Of a stretch of DNA of 64,000 bases, positions 1 to 8,668 are shown in pieces. The stretch spans positions 36,214 to 100,213 of the forward strand of contig CAZKCG010000016.1 of assembly GCA_964551445.1 (NCBI GenBank), in the 5' to 3' direction. Made by a program: the position numbers and the translations under genes. Numbering within the stretch: the first letter of the stretch is position 1; each line of letters starts with the position of its first letter. The notes below the pieces were generated by a model that did no database searches, had not been told where the DNA came from, and saw nothing but the letters and a program-made list of their open reading frames with translations. This DNA comes from DAOPXV01 sp964551445 (GTDB lineage: Bacteria > Muiribacteriota > UBA9980).

Positions 1-961
1 GGCTTATTCTCGCGCCGAAAAGAAGAACGCCGACAAAAGCTATCAATATCCACAACCTTTCTCTGAGCGGTTCATAAACTTCAGAAATATCCATTTTAGA
101 TACGATGAACCATGGCGAATCAGGAATCGGGCGAATGTCGGCGATTGTATTTATACCTCTATAGTCGACGCCTTCAATTATTCCAATTTCACCAAGGACG
201 GCTTTTACGGATGGTACTTCCGTTCTTGTAAGCGGGATCCGTAGATTTAACGCGGCGTCTTTTTTAAATTTAAGATCGTTTAAAAACAAAACATCGCATC
301 CGTCGCTGCGGATCAGCAATGTTTCAGCGGATATACTCGGCGTCGGCCACTTTTGAATGAAGGGATAAAGATAGGTCTCCGGATCGATCCTGAGAATAAG
401 GACGCCGAGCGGGAGATCTTTATTGCGCGGGTCCAGGATAGGTATGAAAATAGCCATGTATATTTTTTTATCGATCTCGTTTCGATAAAAATCCCGGAAT
501 TTTATTTGAGCTTTTCGTAATGTTTCTGAAGCGAGTTTTTTTGTGTTGGGAGTCGCAGGTTTCTGGCTCGCCGGGACGGTCATGCGTTCGACTTCTCCCG
601 TGTCGATCAAAGATATGCGGTCGTATTGATAGCAGACCTTGTATTTATTTAACCAATCGTTAAGATCTTCTTTAATGTAAGCATTATCCGGTTCTTTATA
701 GAAGCGTGATACAAGGTCGAAGAAGTTATGGTTGTTAAAAAAGATCCCGGCGTCGCCCATCCTTTCGCTGCGCCATTGTTCGAGCTGGCTGACCTTGAGT
801 TCGGCTATCGAGGAAAGCTGGTGTTCAAGTCCGGTCCGAAAACTCTTTTCGTAATTTTTATAGTAAAAATAGCCCGCCGCCATAATGCCCGAAGCGAGAA
901 GAATGAATATTACGAGAAAAATATGTTCGGAGACCCAGCCGTTTTTATTTTTTTGGTTCAT
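1..961 (-). CDS. Membrane sensor protein, probably N-terminal part of a sensor histidine kinase (cut by window edge)
   Basis: Reading frame open from an ATG at 961 to the window edge (about 320 residues), so the C-terminus is missing. A Shine-Dalgarno AGGAG lies just upstream of the ATG. Residues about 12-34 form a membrane helix, followed by a motif AELKVSQLEQWRSERMGDA typical of the periplasmic sensor domain found in many delta-proteobacterial and Geobacter-type PAS histidine kinases. A second hydrophobic segment (WILIAFVGVLLFGA) appears as the frame runs out, as expected for a two-helix Cache-like sensor. The kinase part itself is not visible, so a chemoreceptor or diguanylate cyclase cannot be excluded. 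It lies 45 bp downstream of the hybrid kinase gene on the same strand, so the two may be co-transcribed. Confidence 0.75.
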   Translation of the reverse strand, partial: MNQKNKNGWVSEHIFLVIFILLASGIMAAGYFYYKNYEKSFRTGLEHQLSSIAELKVSQLEQWRSERMGDAGIFFNNHNFFDLVSRFYKEPDNAYIKEDLNDWLNKYKVCYQYDRISLIDTGEVERMTVPASQKPATPNTKKLASETLRKAQIKFRDFYRNEIDKKIYMAIFIPILDPRNKDLPLGVLILRIDPETYLYPFIQKWPTPSISAETLLIRSDGCDVLFLNDLKFKKDAALNLRIPLTRTEVPSVKAVLGEIGIIEGVDYRGINTIADIRPIPDSPWFIVSKMDISEVYEPLRERLWILIAFVGVLLFGARIS

Positions 962-1006
962 ACCAGAGCTCCTTATTTTTAACGAACCGCCGCGCCGACT
1001 GAAATA

Positions 1007-2641
1007 TTAAAATTTCGAGATCAGTTTTAATATTGTTTCGGCTAAAATATCTTCTTTTTCAACAGGTTTGGTTATATAATCGTCCATTCCGGAGTCCATG
1101 AATTTCTGGCGGTCGCCCTCCATGGCGTATGCCGTGAGAGCTATTATCGGGATCCGCTCGCCTGTTCCGATTTCGAGTTTCCTTATCTTTTGCGCAGCCT
1201 CGTATCCGTCCATTTCCGGCATTCGGCCGTCCATTATTATGGCGTCGAATTTTTCTTTCGTGTAAGCGCTCAGGGCCTGCAGGCCGTTAACGGCGGTTAC
1301 GACTTCCCAGCCGTAGCTTTCGAGCGTGAGGGTAGTGAGTTTGAGGCACAGCTCATCGTCTTCGGTCACGAGTATCCTTAATTTTTTAAATGGGGTGACG
1401 AAATTTTTGGAGGACATTCCTTCGTGACCGGCATCGGATCGATCGACCGTTTCATCGCTTATTTCCAGCGGTATCGTGACGGTGAATGTGCTGCCTTCGC
1501 CTATATTGCTTGCGACCGAGACGCTTCCTCCCATTATTTCCAGGAGCCCTCTTACTATCGAAAGGCCGAGGCCCGCGCCCCCCTGGCGTCTGGTGCTGGA
1601 ATCGTCGAGCTGGTGGAACATTTCAAAAATTTCGCCGGTTTTTTCCGGAGGTATTCCGATACCGGTATCTGAAATCGAGATCGAGATCATTGAAATATTT
1701 TCCGTCCGCCCGCTCTCCGATACTTTTACGGTTATGCCGCCCTTGTAGGAAAATTTAACGGCGTTTGAGAGAATGTTTATAAGTATCTGTTTTATTCTCA
1801 GTTCGTCGCCGTTCATTTCGTGATCTATTTCGGGGGCTATTTCGCAAATGGTATAAAGTCCTCTGGATTTGGCCAGTTCCGATATTATCCCGATCGAGTT
1901 TTTAACGGTCTGTTTTATATCGAAAGGCTTTTTGTAGAGTTTTAATTTTTTAGCCTCGAGTTTTGAAAAATCAAGTATATCGTTGATAAGTTCAAGGAGG
2001 TGTTCCGAAGAAGCGTTAATCATTTCCGTGAATTCGAGCTGGCTCTTATTAAGCCCGGAGAGCGAAAGCAGTTTTGAGAACCCCATTATGCCATTCATCG
2101 GCGTGCGCAGTTCATGGCTCATATTCGCCATGAAATTGCTTTTGGCGGCGCTTGCGGCTTCAGCTGTTTCTTTGGCTTTTAAAAGTTCGGCCTGATTTTC
2201 TTTCAGCTTTTCCTCGGCCAACCTGCGCTCCGTTATGTCATGGATTATCGAAAAAAGGATGGTTTCGCCTTTTATGACGATCGGAGTGGAATGGACCTCG
2301 ACCGTTCTGATATCGCCGCCAGCGAGCCTGTGGCGGAATATAAAAAAATTTCTGCGTTCGTTCTTCGCGGAATTCATTTCATGAAGTATTTCATCATCGG
2401 ATAATTGATTGATCTGGTTGATGTTCATGGCTCTAAGAGTTTCGGCGGAATAGCCATAATACCCGGCCGCGGCCGAATTGGCGTCGACTATCGTTCCGTC
2501 ATCGGGGGATATCAGGAGCATGACCGCGTTGTGCCGTTCGAACATGCCGCGAAAAAGCTCCCCGCTTTCGGCTATAGCCGGCTCCGGTTTAGTTTTATCG
2601 AAAGCGCTCGATTTGTCGTCGGTTCCTTTAAGTATGTTCAT
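1007..2641 (-). CDS. PAS-containing hybrid histidine kinase (HisKA-HATPase-REC)
   Basis: 544 residues without membrane helices, hence a cytoplasmic sensor kinase. A PAS domain spans about residues 27-140, ending in the usual DITERR motif. The H-box NMSHELRTPMNG places the phospho-acceptor at about His176. The HATPase domain shows DTGIGIPP and GAGLGLSIVRGL. The C-terminal receiver domain (about 420-544) has the acidic pair EDDE, the phospho-Asp in IIMDGRMPEMDG (about Asp471) and the conserved Lys in ITKP. A phosphorelay from His176 to Asp471 and then to an unlinked HPt protein is the known mode of the family. It follows lipA by 34 bp on the same strand, an unusual pairing; the signal it senses is not evident. 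Confidence 0.93.
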   Translation of the reverse strand: MNILKGTDDKSSAFDKTKPEPAIAESGELFRGMFERHNAVMLLISPDDGTIVDANSAAAGYYGYSAETLRAMNINQINQLSDDEILHEMNSAKNERRNFFIFRHRLAGGDIRTVEVHSTPIVIKGETILFSIIHDITERRLAEEKLKENQAELLKAKETAEAASAAKSNFMANMSHELRTPMNGIMGFSKLLSLSGLNKSQLEFTEMINASSEHLLELINDILDFSKLEAKKLKLYKKPFDIKQTVKNSIGIISELAKSRGLYTICEIAPEIDHEMNGDELRIKQILINILSNAVKFSYKGGITVKVSESGRTENISMISISISDTGIGIPPEKTGEIFEMFHQLDDSSTRRQGGAGLGLSIVRGLLEIMGGSVSVASNIGEGSTFTVTIPLEISDETVDRSDAGHEGMSSKNFVTPFKKLRILVTEDDELCLKLTTLTLESYGWEVVTAVNGLQALSAYTKEKFDAIIMDGRMPEMDGYEAAQKIRKLEIGTGERIPIIALTAYAMEGDRQKFMDSGMDDYITKPVEKEDILAETILKLISKF

Positions 2642-2675
2642 GATAGCGGTGTACTACTCCTTCGGACAGCCATTT

Positions 2676-3554
2676 TCAGTTTATTATTTCGTTAAAAGTG
2701 GTCTCGGCCAGATAAGAGCTTCTTACGAGAGCAGATGAAGCCGCGGCTTTAAACCCCAGTTCGTAAGCGATGTTTTTATATTCAGTGAATTTTTCTTCGG
2801 AGATATATTCGGCCACGGGATAATTATGGATCGAAGGCGCGATATACTGGCCGATAGTTATTATGTCGCAATCGGCCGAGCGCAGGTCTTTCATAAGCGA
2901 TACCACTTCGTCTAACGATTCGCCCATGCCGGCCATTATTCCGGATTTTGAATATATTCCGGATGAGAAGCGCTTTACGTTTTTAATGACTTTCAGCGAG
3001 CGGCCGTAATCGGACCCGCGTCTGACCCTTTCGTATAACGACGGGACGGTTTCGAGGTTATGAGATAGAACCGTAAGGCCCGGAGCTGAAAGTATTGTTT
3101 TTAAACTTTCCTCGCTGCCTGCGAGATCGGGGATGAGCGCCTCTATTTTAATTTCCGGCCTGGTTTCGTGAATTTTAGTTATGACGCGGCGGTAGTGGTC
3201 CGCTCCGCCGTCGGAAAGATCGTCGCGGGTGGGGGAAGTGAGGACCGCGTATTTCAGCTCGAGCCTTGTTACGGCTTCGGTTATGTTTTCAATTTCAAGA
3301 TCATCCGGTGGCAGGGGTTTTTCACGGCCGACGGCGCAGAAAGAACAGCCGCGGGTGCAGTTTCGCCCGAGAATGAGAAATGTCGCCACCTTATCCTTGA
3401 AGCATTTTCCGCGGTTCGGGCACAGGGCGCTCTCGCAGACAGTATTTAAATTGAGCTCCTCTAAAAGAGACCGCGTTTCAAGGCTCTCGCCTTTTCTATA
3501 ATTTCTTTTGTTTTCGAGTATCTCGTTCTTTAGTTTTTCAGGTATTTTCAGCAT
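2676..3554 (-). CDS. lipA: Lipoyl synthase
   Basis: 292 residues, normal length. LipA is a radical SAM enzyme that inserts two sulfur atoms into protein-bound octanoyl groups to make lipoyl cofactors for 2-oxoacid dehydrogenases and the glycine cleavage system. Both diagnostic clusters are present: the auxiliary cluster CX4CX5C (Cys40, Cys45, Cys51) and the radical SAM CX3CX2C (Cys66, Cys70, Cys73), plus the C-terminal RSSY motif (residues 278-281) whose serine ligates the auxiliary cluster. The ATG at 3554 has GAGGA about 10 bases upstream. No lipB or lipoate ligase gene is adjacent. It is the first gene of a minus-strand run that continues into the hybrid kinase. Confidence 0.97.
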   Translation of the reverse strand: MLKIPEKLKNEILENKRNYRKGESLETRSLLEELNLNTVCESALCPNRGKCFKDKVATFLILGRNCTRGCSFCAVGREKPLPPDDLEIENITEAVTRLELKYAVLTSPTRDDLSDGGADHYRRVITKIHETRPEIKIEALIPDLAGSEESLKTILSAPGLTVLSHNLETVPSLYERVRRGSDYGRSLKVIKNVKRFSSGIYSKSGIMAGMGESLDEVVSLMKDLRSADCDIITIGQYIAPSIHNYPVAEYISEEKFTEYKNIAYELGFKAAASSALVRSSYLAETTFNEIIN

Positions 3555-3609
3555 TTAATAAGGTCCTCATTGATCGCGCGCTATATTGTTTCTTTGATTA
3601 TCGCGTTAA

Positions 3610-3638
3610 ATTATACTCTCTATTGTTCTAAAAATCAA
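3610..3638 (-). promoter_or_regulatory. Sigma-70 type promoter for lipA
   Basis: On the minus strand TTGATT and TATAAT are separated by exactly 17 bases, about 55 bases upstream of the lipA start codon. Confidence 0.65.
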
Positions 3639-3659
3639 TCATTTAAAGCCGAATATTTA

Positions 3660-3688
3660 TTTACTTTTCAGTCATTTTGTAGTAGAAT
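3660..3688 (+). promoter_or_regulatory. Sigma-70 type promoter for hpt
   Basis: TTTACT and TAGAAT are separated by 17 bases and end about 42 bases before the hpt start codon. It lies back to back with the lipA promoter in a 176-bp divergent region. Confidence 0.5.
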
Positions 3689-3730
3689 TTATAGTATAGG
3701 CAAAAGAAAAGGAGAGTTTAAAGCTCCGCT

Positions 3731-4288
3731 ATGGATAAATATATTTCATATAATCTCAAAAACAAAGAGATAAAGTTTAAAAAAATAATATCGGAAATGC
3801 AGATACAAAATAGAGTTAGAGAGCTCGCCACCCGCATCAGCATAGATTTTCAGGGCGAGTCCATTTATCTTGTCGCCATATTGAAAGGCGCCTTCGTTCT
3901 ATTGTCCGATCTGGCCAAATATATAACCGTCCCCTGCGAATGCGGCTTCATGGGCGTGTCGAGTTACGGCAACGCCAGAGTTTCAAGCGGGAACGTGCGC
4001 ATCACAAAAGATCTGGATGAAGATATCGAGGGGAAGAACGTTATAATAGTTGAGGACATCGTCGATACCGGCATAACGCTCAACTTTTTAAAAGAATATA
4101 TGAGAACCAGAAAACCGAAAGCCGTCAGAATTTGCTCGCTGCTTTCAAAGACCGAATGCAGAAAGACGGATGTCGTCGTAGAATATGTCGGTTTCGAGAT
4201 AGCCAACGAATTCGTCATCGGCTACGGCCTCGATTACGAACAATATCTGAGAAATCTTCCATACATCGCGTCCGTTAAAATTGATTGA
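3731..4288 (+). CDS. hpt: Hypoxanthine phosphoribosyltransferase
   Basis: 185 residues, typical length. The enzyme salvages hypoxanthine (and often guanine) with PRPP to give IMP or GMP in the cytoplasm. The PRPP-binding loop VIIVEDIVDTGITL is intact, with the preceding segment VAILKGAFVLLSDL and the later EFVIGYGLDYEQYLRNLPYI, all characteristic of bacterial Hpt. The ATG at 3731 is the first in-frame start after a stop codon; an AGGAG lies about 16 bases upstream, longer than ideal. The next gene starts 17 bp after its stop, so the two are probably co-transcribed. Confidence 0.95.
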   Translation: MDKYISYNLKNKEIKFKKIISEMQIQNRVRELATRISIDFQGESIYLVAILKGAFVLLSDLAKYITVPCECGFMGVSSYGNARVSSGNVRITKDLDEDIEGKNVIIVEDIVDTGITLNFLKEYMRTRKPKAVRICSLLSKTECRKTDVVVEYVGFEIANEFVIGYGLDYEQYLRNLPYIASVKID

Positions 4289-4305
4289 GCCACGAGGGGT
4301 ATAAA

Positions 4306-4950
4306 ATGCTTTTAAAAAATATTCTGATCACGCAGCTGGGCGAACTTCAGACCAACTGCTACATAATTTATTGCGAACAGACAAAAAAATGCGCCATAAT
4401 AGATCCGGGCGCCGAGCCTGAAAAACTCGCCAGAAAAATAGACTCGTTAAGGCTTATACCTGAATATATCCTTCTAACGCACGGCCATTATGATCATATC
4501 GGCGGAGTGAAATATCTTTTAGAACTTTATAAAAACTACGGCATCAAGCTCGCCTGCCACGCGGAAGAAACTGCTTCAATTATGGATCCCAAACTTAATT
4601 ATTCAGAAATGCTTGGAATACCGTGTGCCTTACCCGAACCGGACCTGAAACTCATGGAAGGCGATGTTATAAAAATAGGAGAGAGCGTCAAACTCGAGGT
4701 CATCCACACGCCGGGACATACTTTCGGCGGATGCTGTTTCAAATTTGAAGATAAGGTCTTATTTTCAGGAGACACGCTTTTTAACCAGTCGATAGGAAGG
4801 ACGGACCTCTATGGAGGGAGCATCGAAAATATAATTTCCGCCATAAAGGAAAAGCTTTTTATTCTCGATGATAAAATGACGGTATTGCCGGGACACGGGC
4901 CGCATACGACGATCGGATCTGAAAAATCCCACAACATGTATATCGAATAG
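4306..4950 (+). CDS. Metallo-beta-lactamase-fold hydrolase (glyoxalase II-like)
   Basis: 214 residues from the ATG at 4306, chosen because GAGGGG lies six bases upstream; a longer TTG start at 4285 overlapping hpt has no such signal. The zinc-ligand motif THGHYDHIGG, followed by HTPGHTFGG, SGDTLF and LPGHGPHTT, defines the glyoxalase II/YcbL-like branch of the superfamily. Members hydrolyse thioesters such as S-lactoylglutathione, but the true substrate of small bacterial members is often unknown. The protein should be cytoplasmic and bind two metal ions. It sits directly behind hpt, which gives no clear functional hint. Confidence 0.9.
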   Translation: MLLKNILITQLGELQTNCYIIYCEQTKKCAIIDPGAEPEKLARKIDSLRLIPEYILLTHGHYDHIGGVKYLLELYKNYGIKLACHAEETASIMDPKLNYSEMLGIPCALPEPDLKLMEGDVIKIGESVKLEVIHTPGHTFGGCCFKFEDKVLFSGDTLFNQSIGRTDLYGGSIENIISAIKEKLFILDDKMTVLPGHGPHTTIGSEKSHNMYIE

Positions 4951-4961
4951 CAGCCGCTCAT

Positions 4962-4999
4962 TAATGAAAAATAAAATATAGCCGATAACACTCTATAAT
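4962..4999 (+). promoter_or_regulatory. Candidate promoters before the PBP gene (sigma-28-like and -10 box)
   Basis: GCCGATAA at 4981-4988 matches the flagellar sigma-28 -10 element exactly and has TAAT 15 bases upstream at 4962-4965. A separate TATAAT lies at 4994-4999 without a convincing -35. Either could serve the PBP gene that starts at 5041. Confidence 0.35.
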
Positions 5000-5040
5000 G
5001 TATCAGCAGACCATTTGTTAAGCTTAGGAGAGTGAGATCA

Positions 5041-7344
5041 GTGCAAACTGTTCAGACGATAAAACCAAAACCTAAAAGATCGTTGATCTTTTCATTCATA
5101 AAATTCTTCTTTTTTATATTTCTGATGCTTTCCGTTGTTGTGGCGGGAGTCGTGATCGGCGTGGTGAAAACCTTTTCAGACCAGCTTCCCGAAGTAGGCT
5201 ACCATACTTATAAGCCGAAGCTTAACACCAAAGTTTACGATTCCAACAATAACCAGATAGCCGAATTCCACGAGGTCGAGAACCGCTCGGAGAAAGTTCC
5301 CCTCGCCGAAGTAAGCATGAAGCTTCAGCAGGCATTTCTCGCTATCGAGGACGCCCGTTTTTACGATCACTACGGTATCGATTTCGTCCGTATAGTCGGC
5401 GCTATGGTCGCAAACTGGAAAAGCGGCGGCGTCAGACAGGGCGCGTCAACCATCACGCAGCAGCTCGCCAGGAACGCCTTCTTGACGCAGGAACAGACCT
5501 TCGCGCGTAAGATCAAGGAAATACTGCTTTCATTTAAAATCGAACAGAAATTCTCGAAACAGGAAATTTTCGAGCTTTATCTCAATGAGATCTATTTCGG
5601 ACACGGCGCGTGGGGCGTGGCCTCGGCGTCGGAGATATATTTCGGCAAAAAACCCGCGGATCTATCGCTCGCGGAAGCGGCCATCCTTGCCGGTATGCCT
5701 AAAAACCCTTCAAAATATGATCCTTTCGTGAACCCTCAAAAATCCAAGGAAAGACAGATACTCGTTTTAAATAAAATGGCCGACCATAACTTCGTCACCG
5801 CGGCGCAGGCTACGGCCGCCAAGGATTCGCCGATCCATCTCAAGACCACTAAGAAAGAGATCGCGTCCGCGCCTTATTTCGTGGAACACGTAAGAACTCA
5901 GCTTATAAATAAATTCGGGCCGAAAAAAGTTTATACATCCGGCATGAAAGTTTATACGACGATAGATATGAAGTTTCAGAAAGACGCCGAGACAGCTTTT
6001 TTGAACGCGCAGATCTATAAAGACAATCCTCTTGAAAAAAGCCCTACGCTTCAGGGCGCGCTTATTTCGATCGAACCGCAGACAGGCTATATAAAAGCCA
6101 TGGTGGGCGGCAGATCTTATGAACAGAGCGAATTCAACAGGGCGGTACAGGCTAAAAGACAGCCGGGTTCAACTTTCAAAACATTCATTTACGCCGCGGC
6201 CATGCAGATGGGCATGTCGCCGAACACCGTAATGGAAGACGAACCTATCGAATTCACGAACCCTTACACCGGAAAAGTATGGCGTCCGAGTAATTATGAA
6301 GGTAAATACTTCGGCGAGGTAACTCTCAGGACCGCGTTTGAAAAATCTCTTAACTCGATAGCCGTTAAGCTTTTACAGAAAGCCGGGATCCCGAGGGTTA
6401 TAGCCCTCTCGCATAAAATGGGCATAAGAACGACGCTCGGTGCGAATATGTCTCTGGCGCTCGGCGCGTGCGACGTCACGCCTCTGGATATAGCTTCGGC
6501 TTACGGCGTTATAGCCAACGGCGGCGTCCGCGTTCCGCCGGTCTCGATAATCAAGGTGACCGATAATGACGGCAATATAATCTTTGAGAACACTTACAAG
6601 GGCGAAGAAGTTATGGACGCCGATTCGGCTTTCGTCATGGTTGATATCATGAGAGGCGTTATCGAGCATGGAACCGGTTCCTCGGCTAAAATAGGAAGGC
6701 CGGCGGCCGCTAAAACCGGAACGACCAATAATTATATCGACGCCTGGTTCATAGGATTCGTCCCGAATCTCGTCACGGCGATTTACGTCGGAAACGACGA
6801 TCGTAAAACGCTCGGCCACGGAAAAGCCGGCGGCCGCGTCGTCGGCCCGATCTGGCGCGAATATATGGCTGCGGTCGTAAAAGATACGCCTGTGCTGGAT
6901 TTCAAGGAACCTAAAAATATTTTGAAAAAATGGATATGTAAAGAAACGGGCCTTATCGCCTGCGAAACCTGTAAAAGCCGTGGCGAACAATCCTTCAGGC
7001 GCGGCACCGAGCCCGAATCCATGTGTAATCACGGCGGGGACGATGAAAATATCGATAATTACTTCGAGCGCGACAGCAGCGAGATCGCTTCGAAAAAGTC
7101 CGTCGATTACAGCGAATCCGAGGATGACATAGTCGCCGATACCGGAACGGAAACCGCGGACGCTTCAGCTGAAGATACGGTGAGTGTCGAGGACGACGGA
7201 GCTTTCGATCCGACCGCCCCTGTGGCGCCGTCTTCTACAAAAGCCGCGCCCGCGAAACCCGAAGTCAAAACGGATAAAATGCAGGCGAGCGCCAGCGTGA
7301 AAACTGATGCGGCTGACGATTCGGCGACGGCGGATGAAGAATAG
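5041..7344 (+). CDS. Class A penicillin-binding protein (bifunctional peptidoglycan synthase, PBP1A type)
   Basis: 767 residues from a GTG at 5041, which lies ten bases after AGGAG; the in-frame GTG at 5032 is only one base from it. One N-terminal membrane helix (about residues 18-45) anchors the protein. The GT51 glycosyltransferase domain has EDARFYDHYG and QGASTITQQLARN. The transpeptidase domain has the active-site SXXK as STFK (about Ser376), an SLNS motif and KTGTTNN (about 557). It polymerises and cross-links lipid II in the periplasm. The last 100 residues are Ala/Asp/Glu/Pro-rich and look disordered, longer than usual. A short cysteine-containing stretch (ETGLIACETC) precedes the tail. 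Confidence 0.95.
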   Translation: MQTVQTIKPKPKRSLIFSFIKFFFFIFLMLSVVVAGVVIGVVKTFSDQLPEVGYHTYKPKLNTKVYDSNNNQIAEFHEVENRSEKVPLAEVSMKLQQAFLAIEDARFYDHYGIDFVRIVGAMVANWKSGGVRQGASTITQQLARNAFLTQEQTFARKIKEILLSFKIEQKFSKQEIFELYLNEIYFGHGAWGVASASEIYFGKKPADLSLAEAAILAGMPKNPSKYDPFVNPQKSKERQILVLNKMADHNFVTAAQATAAKDSPIHLKTTKKEIASAPYFVEHVRTQLINKFGPKKVYTSGMKVYTTIDMKFQKDAETAFLNAQIYKDNPLEKSPTLQGALISIEPQTGYIKAMVGGRSYEQSEFNRAVQAKRQPGSTFKTFIYAAAMQMGMSPNTVMEDEPIEFTNPYTGKVWRPSNYEGKYFGEVTLRTAFEKSLNSIAVKLLQKAGIPRVIALSHKMGIRTTLGANMSLALGACDVTPLDIASAYGVIANGGVRVPPVSIIKVTDNDGNIIFENTYKGEEVMDADSAFVMVDIMRGVIEHGTGSSAKIGRPAAAKTGTTNNYIDAWFIGFVPNLVTAIYVGNDDRKTLGHGKAGGRVVGPIWREYMAAVVKDTPVLDFKEPKNILKKWICKETGLIACETCKSRGEQSFRRGTEPESMCNHGGDDENIDNYFERDSSEIASKKSVDYSESEDDIVADTGTETADASAEDTVSVEDDGAFDPTAPVAPSSTKAAPAKPEVKTDKMQASASVKTDAADDSATADEE

Positions 7345-7357
7345 GAAAACGGGAGAC

Positions 7358-7504
7358 GCGAGAATAGAGAATAAATAATAGAGAATAGAGAATAGTTGTG
7401 GATAAAAAAACAGGCGTTTTGAATTATCAAAACGCCTGTTTTTTTATTTATTTAAAGGCGGCTGAAGGCCGCGGCCTTTACTATTCTCTATTCGCTTTTC
7501 ACTA
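7358..7504 (+). repeat. Asymmetric GA/TC repeat element A enclosing hairpins
   Basis: The left side (7358-7395) is a degenerate array of AGAGAATA-like units; the right side (7478-7504) carries its complement, CTATTCTCTATT, and then CTTTTCACTA. Between them lie a perfect hairpin and a GC-rich inverted repeat. The region 60645-60755 has the same plan and shares the CTTTTCACTA decamer. The repeat runs up to the stop codon of the gene ending at 7505. Confidence 0.5.
7411..7445. terminator. Bidirectional Rho-independent terminator
   Basis: A perfect 12-bp stem, CAGGCGTTTTGA, with an ATTA loop and its complement ends in seven T. A run of A precedes it, so it can serve both the PBP gene and the convergent gene ending at 7505. 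Confidence 0.9.
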
Positions 7505-8467
7505 TTAACTAATATTTAAAAGCCTTTTTATCTCGTTCCAGTCGTTGGTCAGATAAGGCGACAGTTCACCTTTTTTGCTTACGAGTTCAAGCAGCGGGAA
7601 GGTCGTGGCGGGTTTTTTCGGCGTAAATGAGCCGTCGTCGGAGAACACGAAAGTTTTGGCGCCTTCGTAAGATCTGCGCTTAACGATTATGAATTCGTCT
7701 TTTTCATCGAGATGGCCCTTTATTATTTTAACGCCTTCGGCTACGGCTTCTTCCGGAAGCTCTCTGCCGCGCACCGCCGACCATTTCGCTAAAAACGAAA
7801 GCCCCCTGAGTACGTCGTATTCATAAAATCTCGGAAAACAAAGTTCTTTCCATGATTCATCAATGACTTTGCCCGCGGTCGAACGGATTAATTTATGGTT
7901 GATCAAATATTTCGCGCCATTGTCCAGAAAATTAATTTCTTCTTCGCTGAATTTGCGCCGGGAACAGGTCATGATGGCTTCGAGCGCCGGAAGCGTTGAG
8001 ATCATAGAACTTTTAGGCGCGTCTTTTGTATATGCCGTTTCGTCGCAGTTCAATCCGCCGTCGGACAGCTGATATTTCAGGAACCACTCGCGGGCCCACG
8101 GAAGAGCTTCATCGACCTCGATGTCGCATGAGTAGAATATCTTATACATCGAGGCGAGGCCGCAATGGCACATGACCGTTCTGAAATCGGTCCCGGCCGG
8201 CGCGTCTTTTTCGGTGAACGGAAAAAAGTGAAGATAGTGTTTGTCGATGGCTTCGAGCATGGTGTGCGCGATCTTCTGCGGTATCATTTCGGAGAGCCCC
8301 ATTTCATGCAGCAGCGCCATGTGCCACCAGGGCGAATTCCATTTCGGCCAGTAGGGATCGGTCTTTATGCTCTTTAAAGCGCCTTCGGATTCGAGGTATT
8401 CGACGGACCGGTTCAGCGCCGATGAATATTCGGGCTTGTCTAAATTGGCTTTAATTCGTTCTTTCAT
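7505..8467 (-). CDS. Prenyltransferase/squalene-cyclase-like alpha/alpha-toroid protein, function unknown
   Basis: 320 residues from the ATG at 8467, preferred over the ATG at 8491 because AAAGGA lies seven bases upstream and a TATAAT sits just before 8491, which puts transcription start near that codon. There is no signal peptide. The segment YQLSDGGLNCDETAY and repeated helical hairpins recall the QW-type repeats of terpenoid cyclases and prenyltransferase beta subunits. The acidic DXDD motif of cyclases is not seen, so cyclase activity is not supported. It is a lone gene between a terminator and an O-antigen-ligase-like gene. I recognise the fold class only. Confidence 0.65.
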   Translation of the reverse strand: MKERIKANLDKPEYSSALNRSVEYLESEGALKSIKTDPYWPKWNSPWWHMALLHEMGLSEMIPQKIAHTMLEAIDKHYLHFFPFTEKDAPAGTDFRTVMCHCGLASMYKIFYSCDIEVDEALPWAREWFLKYQLSDGGLNCDETAYTKDAPKSSMISTLPALEAIMTCSRRKFSEEEINFLDNGAKYLINHKLIRSTAGKVIDESWKELCFPRFYEYDVLRGLSFLAKWSAVRGRELPEEAVAEGVKIIKGHLDEKDEFIIVKRRSYEGAKTFVFSDDGSFTPKKPATTFPLLELVSKKGELSPYLTNDWNEIKRLLNIS

Positions 8468-8496
8468 AAATGTGTCCTTTTCAAGTTTCATAAATA

Positions 8497-8502
8497 ATTA
8501 TA
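8497..8502 (-). promoter_or_regulatory. -10 element for the toroid-protein gene
   Basis: A perfect TATAAT on the minus strand, 29 bases upstream of the chosen start codon; the -35 region is weak. Confidence 0.35.
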
Positions 8503-8668
8503 TGGTTTAAATGCCTGCCGTATCATGCGTGAAAAAATAGACCGGGCAGCCTCCGTAATTTCAAATGATCGATCTATTGTTTGAATATAAGCATGAGGAT
8601 CGTTTCATAAAGATCATAAAAAACTGGATAAATTGAGTCGAAAAAAGATCATAAAAAAATTCGGCGCG

